DNA of 43,346 nt from Pedosphaera sp. (GTDB lineage: Bacteria; Verrucomicrobiota; Verrucomicrobiia; Limisphaerales; UBA9464), in assembly GCA_009695205.1 (NCBI GenBank), contig SIBK01000034.1, positions 1 through 43,346 on the forward strand, given 5' to 3'. This document shows positions 25,700-39,678 of this stretch, piece by piece; the first letter of the stretch is position 1, and each line of letters begins with the position of its first letter. The position numbers and the translations under genes are program-made. A model generated the notes under the pieces. The model was not told the origin of the DNA and ran no database searches. It worked only from the letters and a program-made list of their open reading frames with translations.

Positions 25700-27094
25700 C
25701 TATTGGGCGGCGACCTGTTTGGAGGCTCCAGCGGGTACGGGTGTAAAGACGGCCAGGAGCTCTCCCGTTGCGGGATCAAAGACCCGGATCAGTCCTTCAA
25801 ATCCCCCCGTTATTAACTGTTTTCCGTCGGCTGAAAACGCGAGCGCGAAAATAGCGCCAGAATGGCCTTTCAGAGTTGCGGAACGTTTTCCGTCGGAGGA
25901 CTGGTATAGGCGAACCTCACCGGCGCTGCCCACTGCGAGCAGGGAACCGTCGGCGCTCCAAGCCACGGAATGGGCCGTGCCTGTTTGGCGTTCGAATTCG
26001 CGGACGAGGTTGACGTCATTGTTCCCGGCGGTCCGTTCCTGGTTTTCCTTCATTCGGTACACTCGGACGCCTCCTTCAGCACCGCCGTAAGCGGACCATT
26101 CTTCTTTGGGATGACGCGCCATGGAGACGACCGGTTCGAGGAGCTTGTTGATGTCGTCAATGAATTGACCATTGGCTGTGTTGATCAATTTCATTGCGCG
26201 GTCACGGCTGCCGCTCAGCATTCGTTTCCCGTCATCCATCCATGCTGTGCGGAACACCCAATCACTGTGGTTGTCGAATTTCATCAGCTCTTTGCCATCG
26301 ACGGCGGCGATGACCCGCACCGATTTGTCCGCACCGCCGAAGGCAAGCCGCTGGGAGTCGGGCGACCACGAGACGCCGAACACGCAGTCAGCACCAATCT
26401 TAAAGCCGTTGGTGAGGCCGCCGGTGGTGGGATCCCAAATTTGCAGTTCTCCAAACCGAGCTGGAGCACCACCGCTGACGGCAAGCCAATGGCTGTCGGG
26501 TGAAAAGGCCATGGATTCGATTCGCGGAGATTCCCCGACGAGCCGAGCCTTTAACTGGAGTTCGGCGGTCGAGTGCAGCAACACCTCGTGGTAGCCTGAA
26601 ATCGCGAGCCAGCGCCCATCCGGCGAAAACGCCAGGCTCGTGATAACCGGGGGGGCGGCATACGTTGGCGGCTCCTTGAGCCGGGTGGAATAGGCATCCT
26701 CCGGGGTATCGTCCTTGGCGCCTTCACGGATCCACCGCTCGATCAGGCTTGCTTCAGCCGCTGTCAGCGCATCTCCCTCCTTCGGCATGGAGGGTTCCTT
26801 GCCGGTGATTTCTTCGAGAATCCGTGATTTGGCCGGATCACCAGCCAGGAAATTCGGGCCATGTTTGCCAGGTTTCACGAACCCGGCGTACGTGGAGGTA
26901 TCCACCTCGCCCTTCAGCTTGTTCGGATTATGGCACCCATTGCAGGAGCGTTTGAAGAGAGGTGTGATATCCCGAAACCAAGAGACGGCAGGGTCGGCCG
27001 CCACCGCCGACTCGATGGCGCCACCCACGGCAAGCGACAGGCAGGCAGTTAGAAACCGAGTATCGAGAAACGAAGGGGAAGAGGTGGATCTCAT
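25700..27094 (-). CDS. Exported heme/WD40 repeat protein (PSCyt1-like c-type domain plus propeller)
   Basis: The 464-residue protein has an amino-terminal signal (LTACLSLAVGGAIESAVA) and a cytochrome-like domain with CNGCH at residues 51-55 followed by NPNKLKGEVDTSTYAGFVK and MPKEGDALTAAEASLIERWI. The rest forms a WD40 propeller: SLAFSPDGRWLAISGYHEVL, SWSPDSQRLAFGGADKSVRV, AWSADGSLLAVGSAGEVRLY and LAFSADGKQLITGGFEGLIR. A heme domain fused to WD40 repeats is typical of this superphylum. The ATG overlaps the stop of the upstream PPC gene (ATGA). The protein may serve as a scaffold or redox partner for the adjacent dehydrogenase; its substrate is unknown. Confidence 0.87.
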   Translation of the reverse strand: MRSTSSPSFLDTRFLTACLSLAVGGAIESAVAADPAVSWFRDITPLFKRSCNGCHNPNKLKGEVDTSTYAGFVKPGKHGPNFLAGDPAKSRILEEITGKEPSMPKEGDALTAAEASLIERWIREGAKDDTPEDAYSTRLKEPPTYAAPPVITSLAFSPDGRWLAISGYHEVLLHSTAELQLKARLVGESPRIESMAFSPDSHWLAVSGGAPARFGELQIWDPTTGGLTNGFKIGADCVFGVSWSPDSQRLAFGGADKSVRVIAAVDGKELMKFDNHSDWVFRTAWMDDGKRMLSGSRDRAMKLINTANGQFIDDINKLLEPVVSMARHPKEEWSAYGGAEGGVRVYRMKENQERTAGNNDVNLVREFERQTGTAHSVAWSADGSLLAVGSAGEVRLYQSSDGKRSATLKGHSGAIFALAFSADGKQLITGGFEGLIRVFDPATGELLAVFTPVPAGASKQVAAQ

Positions 27095-29532
27095 TTTGTG
27101 ACCAGGGCTTTATCCGCGTCGGGCGCAGCGATGATGAGTTTTACCGAGGAGGATTTCAGTTTGTATTGTCGTTGCTGATGCAATGCCGTCCCGGTGATCA
27201 CCAGGTCGAACTGTTTGCCGGAGGGAGCCTTTTCCGTGGCGAGCAGTTTCAGAACGGTTTCCCGGGCATTCGCAGCTACCGGGTCCAGACTGAATTGCAC
27301 ACCGTCTGGAATTCCCTCCACCGCCGTCTCGATCTCGTTGGTGAATCCAAGGCGGCGATCGATCTTGATGATCAACTCCGCGGCGGCAGCCGGAGATTTC
27401 CGCTCAACCGGCAGCGCAGTGACGGAGAGACGAGGTTGAGCTGTCGTAAGAAAGAACGGAATCGCACCGGTTCGCACGGGCAGCGGGTTCGGTGCGTGAA
27501 TCGAGAAATCTTGTCCGCCCACCGATGCGGTAGCGAAGATCATAAGCCACCGCGTGGACACTTCGCTGTTGTTGGCGGCGGATATCTGGAGCCGGCCGCG
27601 GGATTGGCCTGCCGGAATGGTGATTGCAGGCAGGCTCAGACCTGGCAGCTCTTCGGCGACAACTCTTACGTCACCGGTGAACTCGGCAGACCGTGTGACT
27701 TGAACCTCCACACTGGATCCGCCGTTTTGATCGAGTTCGACCATCGGTGTCAGTGCATCAACCGTGAGGGGTATCGAAGGGACAATGCTCAAGAAATTGG
27801 GCCGAGCTTGCAGCGTTCGACGGAGTCTCTGGCCCTCCCGATCTCCCGTTGCCACAAGGACTAGGTCGTGGTGCTCCGGCCGAACATCCGGCGCAGCGGT
27901 CAGGATCAACCAGGCAATCGGTGGGCTCTCGGGTGAAAACACGGCGGCTGTGCAGGTGACACCTACCGGCAAGGACTCCGCCTCGACCCGCACTACAGAA
28001 GCAAATCCATTCCTGCGGTCGAGTTCGCAGCGGATCGCCAGATGGGCTCCCGCCGCCAAACGGTATCGCGAATTTGAAATCCGGATCCCAAAATCCGGTT
28101 CCATCACGGTGGGCTTCAAGCTGAGGCGGTAACCGAATCGCGCCCCCCCTCGTTCCGTCAGATCTCGAACCCCTACGATGTACTCTTGCCCCTTCTTCAA
28201 GTCTGCCTCGATGCGGGCATCGGGTCCATTGGCGTCATCATTCTGGGAAATCACCTTGCCGGCACCATCCATCAGCACGAGAAGGGCGTCGAGTGGCGAA
28301 CCAAATCGGCGGGCGCCTATCTCGAGTATCCAGCGTTGATCCGATGGAGAAGTGAAGCGGTAGTGATCGAGATCCGCCTCCGTGCCGATCCGTCCATTGA
28401 GGGTGGCAGGGACCTGGATCCGGTTTGCCTGGTCGGGCTGATTATTAGGCTCTGTTTCGGTGATTTCTGGAAGATCCCCGGCTTCGAAGAGTTGCGGATT
28501 GGAGTAGCCTCGGCGGGTATGTATCCGGACCTCCTGCGTGGCCATGGGCGCGTTGGTGGCCACGGTCATCTGCATCCGATCCACGCCATCGAGCATCCGA
28601 CCATCGAGTTGGAGTGAGACGGTCGTTCCCCGCCGGCCGCCGTAAGGGAAGATCGCGTCCAGATAGGGTAGTTCTCCCAGAATCATGCGATACCGATGCT
28701 CGCCGCTTCCCTGGAATCGTACATCCTGCAGTCGGATGAAATAGTCACCGTTGGCCGGCACCATAAATTCCAGGAATGGATCCAGTCCGTGTGCATCGTT
28801 GCTACGAGCGAGCTCACGACCGGCCGCCTCATAGATCACCATAGCGGGATCCAGCCGCGAGCCGAACCGGTTCGCCTGCACGTCGATGATGATGCGTTGC
28901 CCCTTTGACCCGGTAAAGCGGTACCAGTCGGCTTCTGTGGTTTGGGAAATCACGCCGCTGACAGCGCAGGGCAGGGGCAAGACGGGGGCGCTATTCGTCG
29001 CGCCAGTACCCGGTTGTTCCGTAAGCTCTGGGAAATCGCTCAGTTGAATCGTCTGGGGATTGGAGAATCCGTTCGGCCCGACCGTGCGCAATTCCCGAAG
29101 GCCCATGGGTGCGTCCGGAGCGATCTGGAGGCGGATTCGAATATCCTGCGAATCGGTTGCGGCGGTCGCGGCCAATCCGCCGCTCGACGATTCCAATCGA
29201 ATTGCTGGCATGACTGATGGAACAACGCTGGCGGAAACACCGGGGGCGCCGCTGAATCGAATGGTTTGCACTCCACGCAGATTCTCACCGCGCAGAATAA
29301 TTTCATTCGTGGTGCCGCGCTCGAACCACCCGGGCAGGATGGGGTCAAGGCGGGTAACGGATTGTCCCCGCAGCGGGGTTGCGGTACAAATCACCGTTAC
29401 TGCGGCAAGGGACAGCCGGATTACCCCAACAAGTGAGCTGTGAAACACCCCGACAGTGTAGAGAGCCGTGTGGAGAATGCCGAATAGAAACTGACTGTGA
29501 ATTGCTGATTGAACCAACCGCAGTCGATTCAA
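27091..29532 (-). CDS. Exported protein with PPC (pre-peptidase C-terminal-like) domains
   Basis: The product has about 813 residues from a TTG at 29532; a GTG at 29448 would give a tighter signal peptide (VFHSSLVGVIRLSLAAVTVI). An IPT/Ig-like opening, GWFERGTTNEIILRGENLRG, is followed by two PPC-like modules: ISQTTEADWYRFTGSKGQRI with NGDYFIRLQDVRFQGSGEHR, and GTEADLDHYRFTSPSDQRWI with GQEYIVGVRDLTERGGARFG. The carboxyl part is beta-rich without a recognised enzyme motif. PPC domains usually help exported proteins bind surfaces or polysaccharide. The stop overlaps the heme/WD40 start, so the genes form an operon. A 151-bp divergent spacer lies before the TPR-type gene. Confidence 0.8.
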   Translation of the reverse strand: MNRLRLVQSAIHSQFLFGILHTALYTVGVFHSSLVGVIRLSLAAVTVICTATPLRGQSVTRLDPILPGWFERGTTNEIILRGENLRGVQTIRFSGAPGVSASVVPSVMPAIRLESSSGGLAATAATDSQDIRIRLQIAPDAPMGLRELRTVGPNGFSNPQTIQLSDFPELTEQPGTGATNSAPVLPLPCAVSGVISQTTEADWYRFTGSKGQRIIIDVQANRFGSRLDPAMVIYEAAGRELARSNDAHGLDPFLEFMVPANGDYFIRLQDVRFQGSGEHRYRMILGELPYLDAIFPYGGRRGTTVSLQLDGRMLDGVDRMQMTVATNAPMATQEVRIHTRRGYSNPQLFEAGDLPEITETEPNNQPDQANRIQVPATLNGRIGTEADLDHYRFTSPSDQRWILEIGARRFGSPLDALLVLMDGAGKVISQNDDANGPDARIEADLKKGQEYIVGVRDLTERGGARFGYRLSLKPTVMEPDFGIRISNSRYRLAAGAHLAIRCELDRRNGFASVVRVEAESLPVGVTCTAAVFSPESPPIAWLILTAAPDVRPEHHDLVLVATGDREGQRLRRTLQARPNFLSIVPSIPLTVDALTPMVELDQNGGSSVEVQVTRSAEFTGDVRVVAEELPGLSLPAITIPAGQSRGRLQISAANNSEVSTRWLMIFATASVGGQDFSIHAPNPLPVRTGAIPFFLTTAQPRLSVTALPVERKSPAAAAELIIKIDRRLGFTNEIETAVEGIPDGVQFSLDPVAANARETVLKLLATEKAPSGKQFDLVITGTALHQQRQYKLKSSSVKLIIAAPDADKALVTK

Positions 29533-29683
29533 ACTCTCTCACGTGGGAAGCTCCACCCGGATTCGCTGGAAAAAATCGGGGCACAAACCGGCGAATTCGG
29601 CGTTTTCATTGATCCGACTTTTAGTCCGATCTCCGGTTTTTGGTGCCGAGCGGGTCGGATTCTGTTTAGCTCGGTTAAGAACC

Positions 29684-30898
29684 ATGTGGGTCTATCTCCT
29701 GCTGGCCGTTGCATTCGTGTTTTCCGCTTGGGTGTTCTACCGACTCACCCAAGGCACGGGAGAGGGTGAAACATTGCTGCCCCGGATTGGGCGTGTTGGC
29801 TGGTTGTTGCTTCTCGCGCTTCTCGTGCTGGTATGGCTTCCGTTTGGGGTCACGTTGCCTCTGCTGATTCCGGTAGCGTTGATCTTTTCGTATACGTGGG
29901 CACCCAGCCTGATGGGTTGGCTCTTTCGGCCAATCTGGGCTGTCTTCGACGGCGGTCACGAAGAGGTCGAGCCGAAGCCGTTTTATCACCGAGCCATTGC
30001 GCAACGCAATAAAGGTCATTACGACCTCGCGGTTCATGAAGTGATGCAGCAAATCGCCGAGTTTCCGGGCGATTTTGAAGGAATGATGCTCGTGGCGGAG
30101 CTGCAGTCGGAGGAGCTTGCGGATGTCGTTGGAGCGATTCAAACGTTGAATCAGATTATCGACACGCCTGGAAGGTCGGATCGGGAACAGATCCTCGCGC
30201 TCAATCGGATCGCCGATCTGCACGTGCGCCGCGAGGACCGCGCGTCGGCCCGCAACACGTTCCTGCGGATCATCAATGGCTGGCCCCGGTCGGATGCGGC
30301 TCATTTCGCGGAAACACGCATCGCGCATTTGCCGACGGATGAAGTGTTGGCTGCCCTGCGGAAAACACCCACTGTAGCGATGCGGGAGTTTCCCCAGAAC
30401 ATCGGACTGCTGGCGCCGCCGGGAAGTATGGATGCGCCGTACGCCAACGCGAATGAGCGGGCGACAGAATTATTGAATCGTTTGACCAAGCGTCCGGACG
30501 ACTGGGAGGCAAGAGAGGCGTTGGCGATCCTTTATGGGAATCATTTCCGGCGGGCGGACCTCGCGAACGATCAATTCGAGCGGTTGGTAAACCTTCCCAA
30601 GCAGTCGGAAAAGGCTGTTGCGCGCTGGATGAATCAATGGGCTGACCTGCATTTGGGAACATTCGATGATCTGGCGGCGGCGCGGGCTGTCCTCGAGCAG
30701 CTCCGTCAGCGGTTCCCTGGCTCCATATGGGCGGACAGCGCCCAACATCGTTTAGCTCGAATCGGGACCGGAACTGGGGGGGTGCCGCCGCCGAAAACGC
30801 TGAAGCTCGGCAACTACGAACAAAACATCGGACTGAAGCAGTCCAGCCCGTTTAAACAGAAATCTGGAGACAAGATCGCAGCCGACCCCGGCTCCTGA
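29684..30898 (+). CDS. Membrane-anchored TPR-type protein, hypothetical
   Basis: The ATG at 29684 gives 404 residues. Two or three amino-terminal membrane helices (VYLLLAVAFVFSAWVFYRL, VGWLLLLALLVLVWLPFGV, LPLLIPVALIFSYTWAPSL) precede a helical repeat region with TPR-like pairs: PFYHRAIAQRNKGHYDLAVH, ILALNRIADLHVRREDRASA, REALAILYGNHFRRADLAND and LAAARAVLEQLRQRFPGSIW. The ORF extends upstream to 29543, but that stretch lacks a membrane-protein character. The repeat region should face either side as a protein-binding platform. It converges on gltD with a 122-bp spacer that holds nothing recognisable. Confidence 0.82.
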   Translation: MWVYLLLAVAFVFSAWVFYRLTQGTGEGETLLPRIGRVGWLLLLALLVLVWLPFGVTLPLLIPVALIFSYTWAPSLMGWLFRPIWAVFDGGHEEVEPKPFYHRAIAQRNKGHYDLAVHEVMQQIAEFPGDFEGMMLVAELQSEELADVVGAIQTLNQIIDTPGRSDREQILALNRIADLHVRREDRASARNTFLRIINGWPRSDAAHFAETRIAHLPTDEVLAALRKTPTVAMREFPQNIGLLAPPGSMDAPYANANERATELLNRLTKRPDDWEAREALAILYGNHFRRADLANDQFERLVNLPKQSEKAVARWMNQWADLHLGTFDDLAAARAVLEQLRQRFPGSIWADSAQHRLARIGTGTGGVPPPKTLKLGNYEQNIGLKQSSPFKQKSGDKIAADPGS

Positions 30899-31020
30899 TC
30901 TCGTGGAAACTAAGTGCCCCCGCACGCGGCCTCCGCGGCCACCCTCATGTATCGAATACGATGCAAGGGCCGCCACTTCGTCAGATATCCGGTGACACTC
31001 AACTCCATTTGCTAGGTCGC

Positions 31021-32505
31021 CTACGGAAGATCCGTCGCTCCCATGAGGAATCGGTCGCATTCACGGGCGGCACCTCGACCTTCATTGAAGGCCCATACAA
31101 CAAGACTTTGTCCCCGTCGGCAGTCTCCAGCGGCAAACACCTTGGGAATGCTCGTCTGGAAGCGGCCATGTTCGGCCTTGATGTTACTGCGGGCGTCGCG
31201 TTCGACTGCCAGCGATTCGAGCAGGGGTTGCTCCGGTCCGAGAAAGCCCATCGCCAGGAGCACGTGTTGTGCGGGAACAACCCGATTAGTGCCTGGCACG
31301 TCCTGGGGTACAAACTGCCCCTTGTCGTTCTTAGTCCACTGAATCTCAACCAGCTCGACACCCGACACGTGGCCGTCGGCATCTGCGAGGAATTTCTTCG
31401 CGGTCGTCAGGTAGATTCGCGGGTCTGCACCGAACTTCGCCTTCGCCTCTTCCTGGCCATAGTCGAGCTTGTACGTCTTCGGCCACTCAGGCCAGGGGTT
31501 GTCAGCCGCTCGCTTCTCGGGAGGTCGGGGCAAAATCTCCACCTGCACGAGGCTCTTACATCCGTGTCGCATTGAAGTACCAACGCAATCGGTGCCGGTG
31601 TCGCCGCCGCCGATGACGATGACGTCCTTGTTTTCGGCTGAGATGAAGCCGCCGTTGCGATGACCGGAAAGAACCGCTTGAGTGTTCGCCGTCAGGAACT
31701 CCATGGCGAAGTGGATTCCCTTGAGATTTCGGCCTTCGATGGGTAGATCCCGGGGCTTGGTGGCGCCGGTGCTGAGGACCACCGCATCAAATTCGTCCAG
31801 GAGCTGGCGAGTGGATAGATCTCGGCCGACCTCCGTCTTGCAGATAAACCGGATGCCTTCGGCTTCCATCAGTTTCAGACGGCGCATCACCACCGACTGC
31901 TTTTCAAGCTTCATGTTGGGAATGCCGTACATCAGCAATCCGCCCGGCCGATCGGCGCGTTCGAAAACAGTCACACTGTGTCCGACCCGATTCAATTGTG
32001 CCGCGGCGGACAAACCAGCGGGGCCGGATCCGACGATGGCCACTTTTTTTCCTGTGCGCTCCTTCGGCGCATCCGGAATCACCCAACCTTCCTCCCAACC
32101 CTTGTCGATGATGGCGCACTCGATGTTTTTGATGGTGACGGGCGGATCATTGATGCCGAGGACGCATGATCCTTCGCACGGAGCCGGGCAGACGCGTCCG
32201 GTGAATTCGGGGAAGTTGTTCGTCTTGTGCAGACGTTCGAGTGCCTCCTTCCACAATCCCCGATAAACGAGGTCGTTCCATTCCGGGATCAGGTTGTTGA
32301 TTGGGCAGCCGCTAGCCATCCCGGAGATGAGCTGGCCCGTGTGGCAGAATGGTACGCCGCAATCCATACAACGGGCCGCCTGCTCGACCAGTTTGGTCTC
32401 CGGCATGTGATCATGGAACTCATTCCAGTCGCGGATGCGCTCCAGGGCATCACGATCGAGCGGCAGTTCACGGAGGTATTCAAGAAATCCGGTGGGCTTG
32501 CCCAT
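31021..32505 (-). CDS. gltD: Glutamate synthase (NADPH) small subunit
   Basis: GltD passes electrons from NADPH through FAD to the large subunit for glutamate synthesis from glutamine and 2-oxoglutarate. The 494-residue protein has the amino-terminal iron-sulphur region ([30 protein letters not shown]), an FAD site [20 protein letters not shown] and a second nucleotide site [18 protein letters not shown]. The carboxyl end has [20 protein letters not shown]. Size and motif order match GltD rather than a stand-alone dihydropyrimidine dehydrogenase relative. It ends in TAG and lies 116 bp downstream of gltB. Confidence 0.96.
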   Translation of the reverse strand: MGKPTGFLEYLRELPLDRDALERIRDWNEFHDHMPETKLVEQAARCMDCGVPFCHTGQLISGMASGCPINNLIPEWNDLVYRGLWKEALERLHKTNNFPEFTGRVCPAPCEGSCVLGINDPPVTIKNIECAIIDKGWEEGWVIPDAPKERTGKKVAIVGSGPAGLSAAAQLNRVGHSVTVFERADRPGGLLMYGIPNMKLEKQSVVMRRLKLMEAEGIRFICKTEVGRDLSTRQLLDEFDAVVLSTGATKPRDLPIEGRNLKGIHFAMEFLTANTQAVLSGHRNGGFISAENKDVIVIGGGDTGTDCVGTSMRHGCKSLVQVEILPRPPEKRAADNPWPEWPKTYKLDYGQEEAKAKFGADPRIYLTTAKKFLADADGHVSGVELVEIQWTKNDKGQFVPQDVPGTNRVVPAQHVLLAMGFLGPEQPLLESLAVERDARSNIKAEHGRFQTSIPKVFAAGDCRRGQSLVVWAFNEGRGAARECDRFLMGATDLP

Positions 32506-32621
32506 GGTTCGTCTTTGGTAATTCGTTAAAAATTGAACGGAGAGGAAATCAACCTTCCGGCGTGCTGCCGAGTAGCGTTGATCGGCGCCGGTTCATCGGA
32601 GTGTTCCGAGTGGCGCCGGTT

Positions 32622-37259
<4,638 letters not shown>

Positions 37260-37691
37260 CGAAACAACTTCTGTATTCGCGCCCCGGCAGATATCCGAAG
37301 CGCAAAACTCCAAAACTCTCTAGGAGATGCCGCCAAGGATGCAAACATTCTGTTGAGCGAAGAAATCCGCAAAACTGGGAAATATTTTCATGTTCGCATC
37401 GTTCCGATGGCCTCATGGAATGGCAAAAGTCCGCATCAATCTGGTTTCCGAGGCTGTTGGCACCCTTGAATCGTGCGCCAGGGAAGAGGAAAAATCCGGC
37501 CAAATCGGGCAGAAGACTGCTGTGGCTCAAAAATTCTTAAAGGCGATCCTGGTGAACTCGGAACGTTGGGCAATGCCGGGCACCTGTATGGAACAGGGTG
37601 AATCGCGTCCAGTTCCGGTTCTCCCCCGGGCCGATAATTGACAGATTCCGAATTGCCAAGGAGTCAACTTTTCCCACACTGGGCATCACGT
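37260..37691. promoter_or_regulatory. Divergent intergenic region between gltB and the CsgG-like gene
   Basis: This 432-bp spacer has only short, unsupported ORFs. It must contain the start signals for gltB (-) and for the exported protein (+). A TTGACA at 37638-37643 looks like a -35 box for the rightward gene, but I find no good -10 at the right distance. No riboswitch or clear operator was recognised. Confidence 0.4.
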
Positions 37692-38692
37692 ATGATACGT
37701 CGATTCATTGCGATGGCTGTCGCGGTAGTGTTGGCGTCCGCTCGGGCGGAGGACAATTCCCAGCCCATACTTTTTGTCGCTCCGCTGGAGGCGGACCTGA
37801 CGCAAATCCAGGGGTGGCAGCCGGCTGTTGGCGAGAGCCTCGCGGAGATGCTGATCACGGAGGTCACAAAGTTGAACAAATTCCAAGTGCTGGAATCCAC
37901 CGCGCTCCAGAATCTCAAGGATGAAATCAGACTGGGCGAGGAAGGGTTTGTCAGCGCTGGGGAAGCAGTTCAGAAAGGCGGCTGGGCCGGGGCTGATTTC
38001 AGGTTCCGCGGCAAGGTCACCCGCTTTGGTTCCAAGGCGCAAGGTGTCAACCTGGGTGGATTCGTACCCGGCAGCCTTGGAAACCTCGGTCTGAAGCGCA
38101 ACAAGACGGACGTTCAGATTGATTGGAGGCTGGTGTACGTCGCGACCCGCAAGGTTCTCAAAACGGGAGAGCTGTCGCGGATGAGACGGGTGTCGGATTC
38201 GACATTGGAGTCGGAGTGGGCGGACGGGGTGGGGCGATTGGCTTCAATAACTCCGAATTCATGAGGAGCGCCCTCGGTAAGGCCACCGTGAAGGCAATTG
38301 CGCTAGTGATGGCTGACCTGCGAAACACGTCCGTGCCGGCATCGGGACGGCGTCAGGCGAGGCAAAAGGCGCAGGAGACACAACAACAGCCAGCTTCGGC
38401 GGCGGCTTCGGCCACCGCAACTGCTGCGCGGAGCGTTTCGGGAAAGGTGGTGGCCGTGCCTGGCAAGTCCGTGGTGATCGTGTCCCTTGGCAGCCGGAAT
38501 GGGTACAAAGCGGGTGATAAACTCAAGCTCTACGAAACCATCGATACGAAGGGCGATAAGGGCGAGGTGGTGTTCACCGAAGAGAAATTAGTCGGCGAAA
38601 TAACGCTGGATGCTGTTCAGGACGAACGGAGCAAGGCGACGTATACCGGAGATCTGACCGTGAAGACCGGCTGGACCGTTAAAGGGATTTGA
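37692..38692 (+). pseudogene. CsgG-like exported protein gene with a single-base frameshift
   Basis: The ATG at 37692 gives a signal peptide (MIRRFIAMAVAVVLASARAE) and a domain resembling CsgG/curli-assembly-type proteins: ILFVAPLEADLTQIQGWQPA, LAEMLITEVTKLNKFQVLES and GADFRFRGKVTRFG. Around 38170-38180 the frame is lost; adding one base restores ADETGVGFDIGVGVGGRGG, FNNSEFMRSALGKATVKAIA and a carboxyl beta-domain (VPGKSVVIVSLGSRNGYKAG, TKGDKGEVVFTEEKLVGEIT). The total of 1001 nt is one short of a multiple of three, as expected for one lost base. The product would be about 333 residues, secreted or outer-membrane. A sequence error is as likely as a real mutation. Confidence 0.72.
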
Positions 38693-38727
38693 CGGAACGT
38701 CGTAGTCGGGGACGGCAGTCCGCGCAA
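38692..38727 (-). repeat. Second copy of a 36-bp dispersed intergenic repeat
   Basis: Read on the minus strand, this block matches 2134-2169 at 32 of 36 positions and begins TTGCGCGGACTGCC. It starts at the last base of the CsgG-like stop codon. The flanks show weaker similarity further out to about 38770. The two copies lie 36 kb apart in opposite orientation, both in non-coding spacers. Confidence 0.65.
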
Positions 38728-38881
38728 TCCTCTTCCCCGTAACAGTTCATGGCCCACCTCGCGTCCATTATTTAGGTGGATTCTCTCCCAGCTTCAGAAG
38801 TGAAAATTGTTGCACGTGACACGAGCAGGTGGAGACGGTCCAATCGGAATGCCAACCTTGGAAACCGCCGTGGAAGAGACA

Positions 38882-39427
38882 ATGTCTGATCCACCGGCGG
38901 CTACCGCGGTGCCGACTTCACTGGAGTCGGAGTTTGCGATATTGTACGAGAAGCACCACCGGCAGATCTTCTATTTGGCGCTTCGACTTCTCGGGGATCC
39001 CGGGCAAGCGGAAGATGCGACACACGACGTCTTCATCAAGGCCTACAGAAAAATCGGGGAGTTCCGGGGCGATGCCGATGTGAGGACATGGTTGTACCGG
39101 ATTACGCTGAACCATTGCTCCAATTTGCGTCAGAGCTGGCACGCCCGAAATGTGCATGTTCAGGCGGACGACACGGTGTTTGAGCTGGCGGTAGGTACCT
39201 CTGAAAACCCACTGCGCATGCTCGAAATCTCTGAGCTTGGAGAGCGGATTCGTAAGACTCTGGAGGGGATGCCGGACGAGTACCGGGTATTGCTCTTGTT
39301 AGTTGCAGACGACGAATTGAGCTACAACGAGATCGCGGAATTAACAAAACAATCGGCGGACGCTGTCCGTGGCAAACTGCATCGAGCCCGCAAAGCCTTC
39401 ACGATGGCATTTCAAAAGACGGGCTGA
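38882..39427 (+). CDS. ECF-type RNA polymerase sigma factor
   Basis: The 181-residue form starts at the ATG at 38882, preceded by GGAAGAG as a ribosome binding site; an ATG at 38849 and a TTG at 38807 are alternatives. Region 2 is EFAILYEKHHRQIFYLALRL with AEDATHDVFIKAYRKIGEF and DVRTWLYRITLNHCSNLRQS. Region 4 is LGERIRKTLEGMPDEYRVLL with LSYNEIAELTKQSADAVRGK and LHRARKAF. It should redirect polymerase to a small stress or envelope regulon. No membrane anti-sigma gene is adjacent; a 73-residue protein follows after 15 bp and may take that role. Confidence 0.93.
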   Translation: MSDPPAATAVPTSLESEFAILYEKHHRQIFYLALRLLGDPGQAEDATHDVFIKAYRKIGEFRGDADVRTWLYRITLNHCSNLRQSWHARNVHVQADDTVFELAVGTSENPLRMLEISELGERIRKTLEGMPDEYRVLLLLVADDELSYNEIAELTKQSADAVRGKLHRARKAFTMAFQKTG

Positions 39428-39442
39428 ACCAAAAGGAATTGA

Positions 39443-39664
39443 ATGAATCCAGGATCTCAACGATTACGAACGGAGGAGGGCCAACAGCATATCCACGAAG
39501 CTCAGCAGAAATCCGGAGCGGTCGAGTTTGCGACGCCCGAGGAGGCGATACGTACTGATTTAGCGCGGACAATTGTCCCGCCGACGGTACGCGAGCGTTT
39601 GGCCGCATCGATGGCGATCGAGCCTACCAAGCCCGTGAGTTGGTGGCGGAGCCTATTCAGGTAA
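39443..39664 (+). CDS. Small protein downstream of ECF sigma factor, hypothetical
   Basis: The 73-residue protein has a good ribosome binding site (AAAAGGAA, 39431-39438) five bases before the ATG and lies 15 bp after the sigma gene, so the two are very likely co-transcribed. It begins MNPGSQRLRTEEGQQHIHEA, continues FATPEEAIRTDLARTIVPPT and ends SWWRSLFR. It is hydrophilic and partly helical with a Trp-rich end and no membrane segment. I recognise no domain. A soluble anti-sigma or co-regulator is one possibility suggested only by position. Confidence 0.7.
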   Translation: MNPGSQRLRTEEGQQHIHEAQQKSGAVEFATPEEAIRTDLARTIVPPTVRERLAASMAIEPTKPVSWWRSLFR

Positions 39665-39678
39665 GATGCAATGAGGCA

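Noticed and set aside
37456..37480. TGGCAC-like sigma-54 promoter in the gltB spacer
   Set aside because: Spacing between the GG and GC elements is 14 rather than 10 bases.
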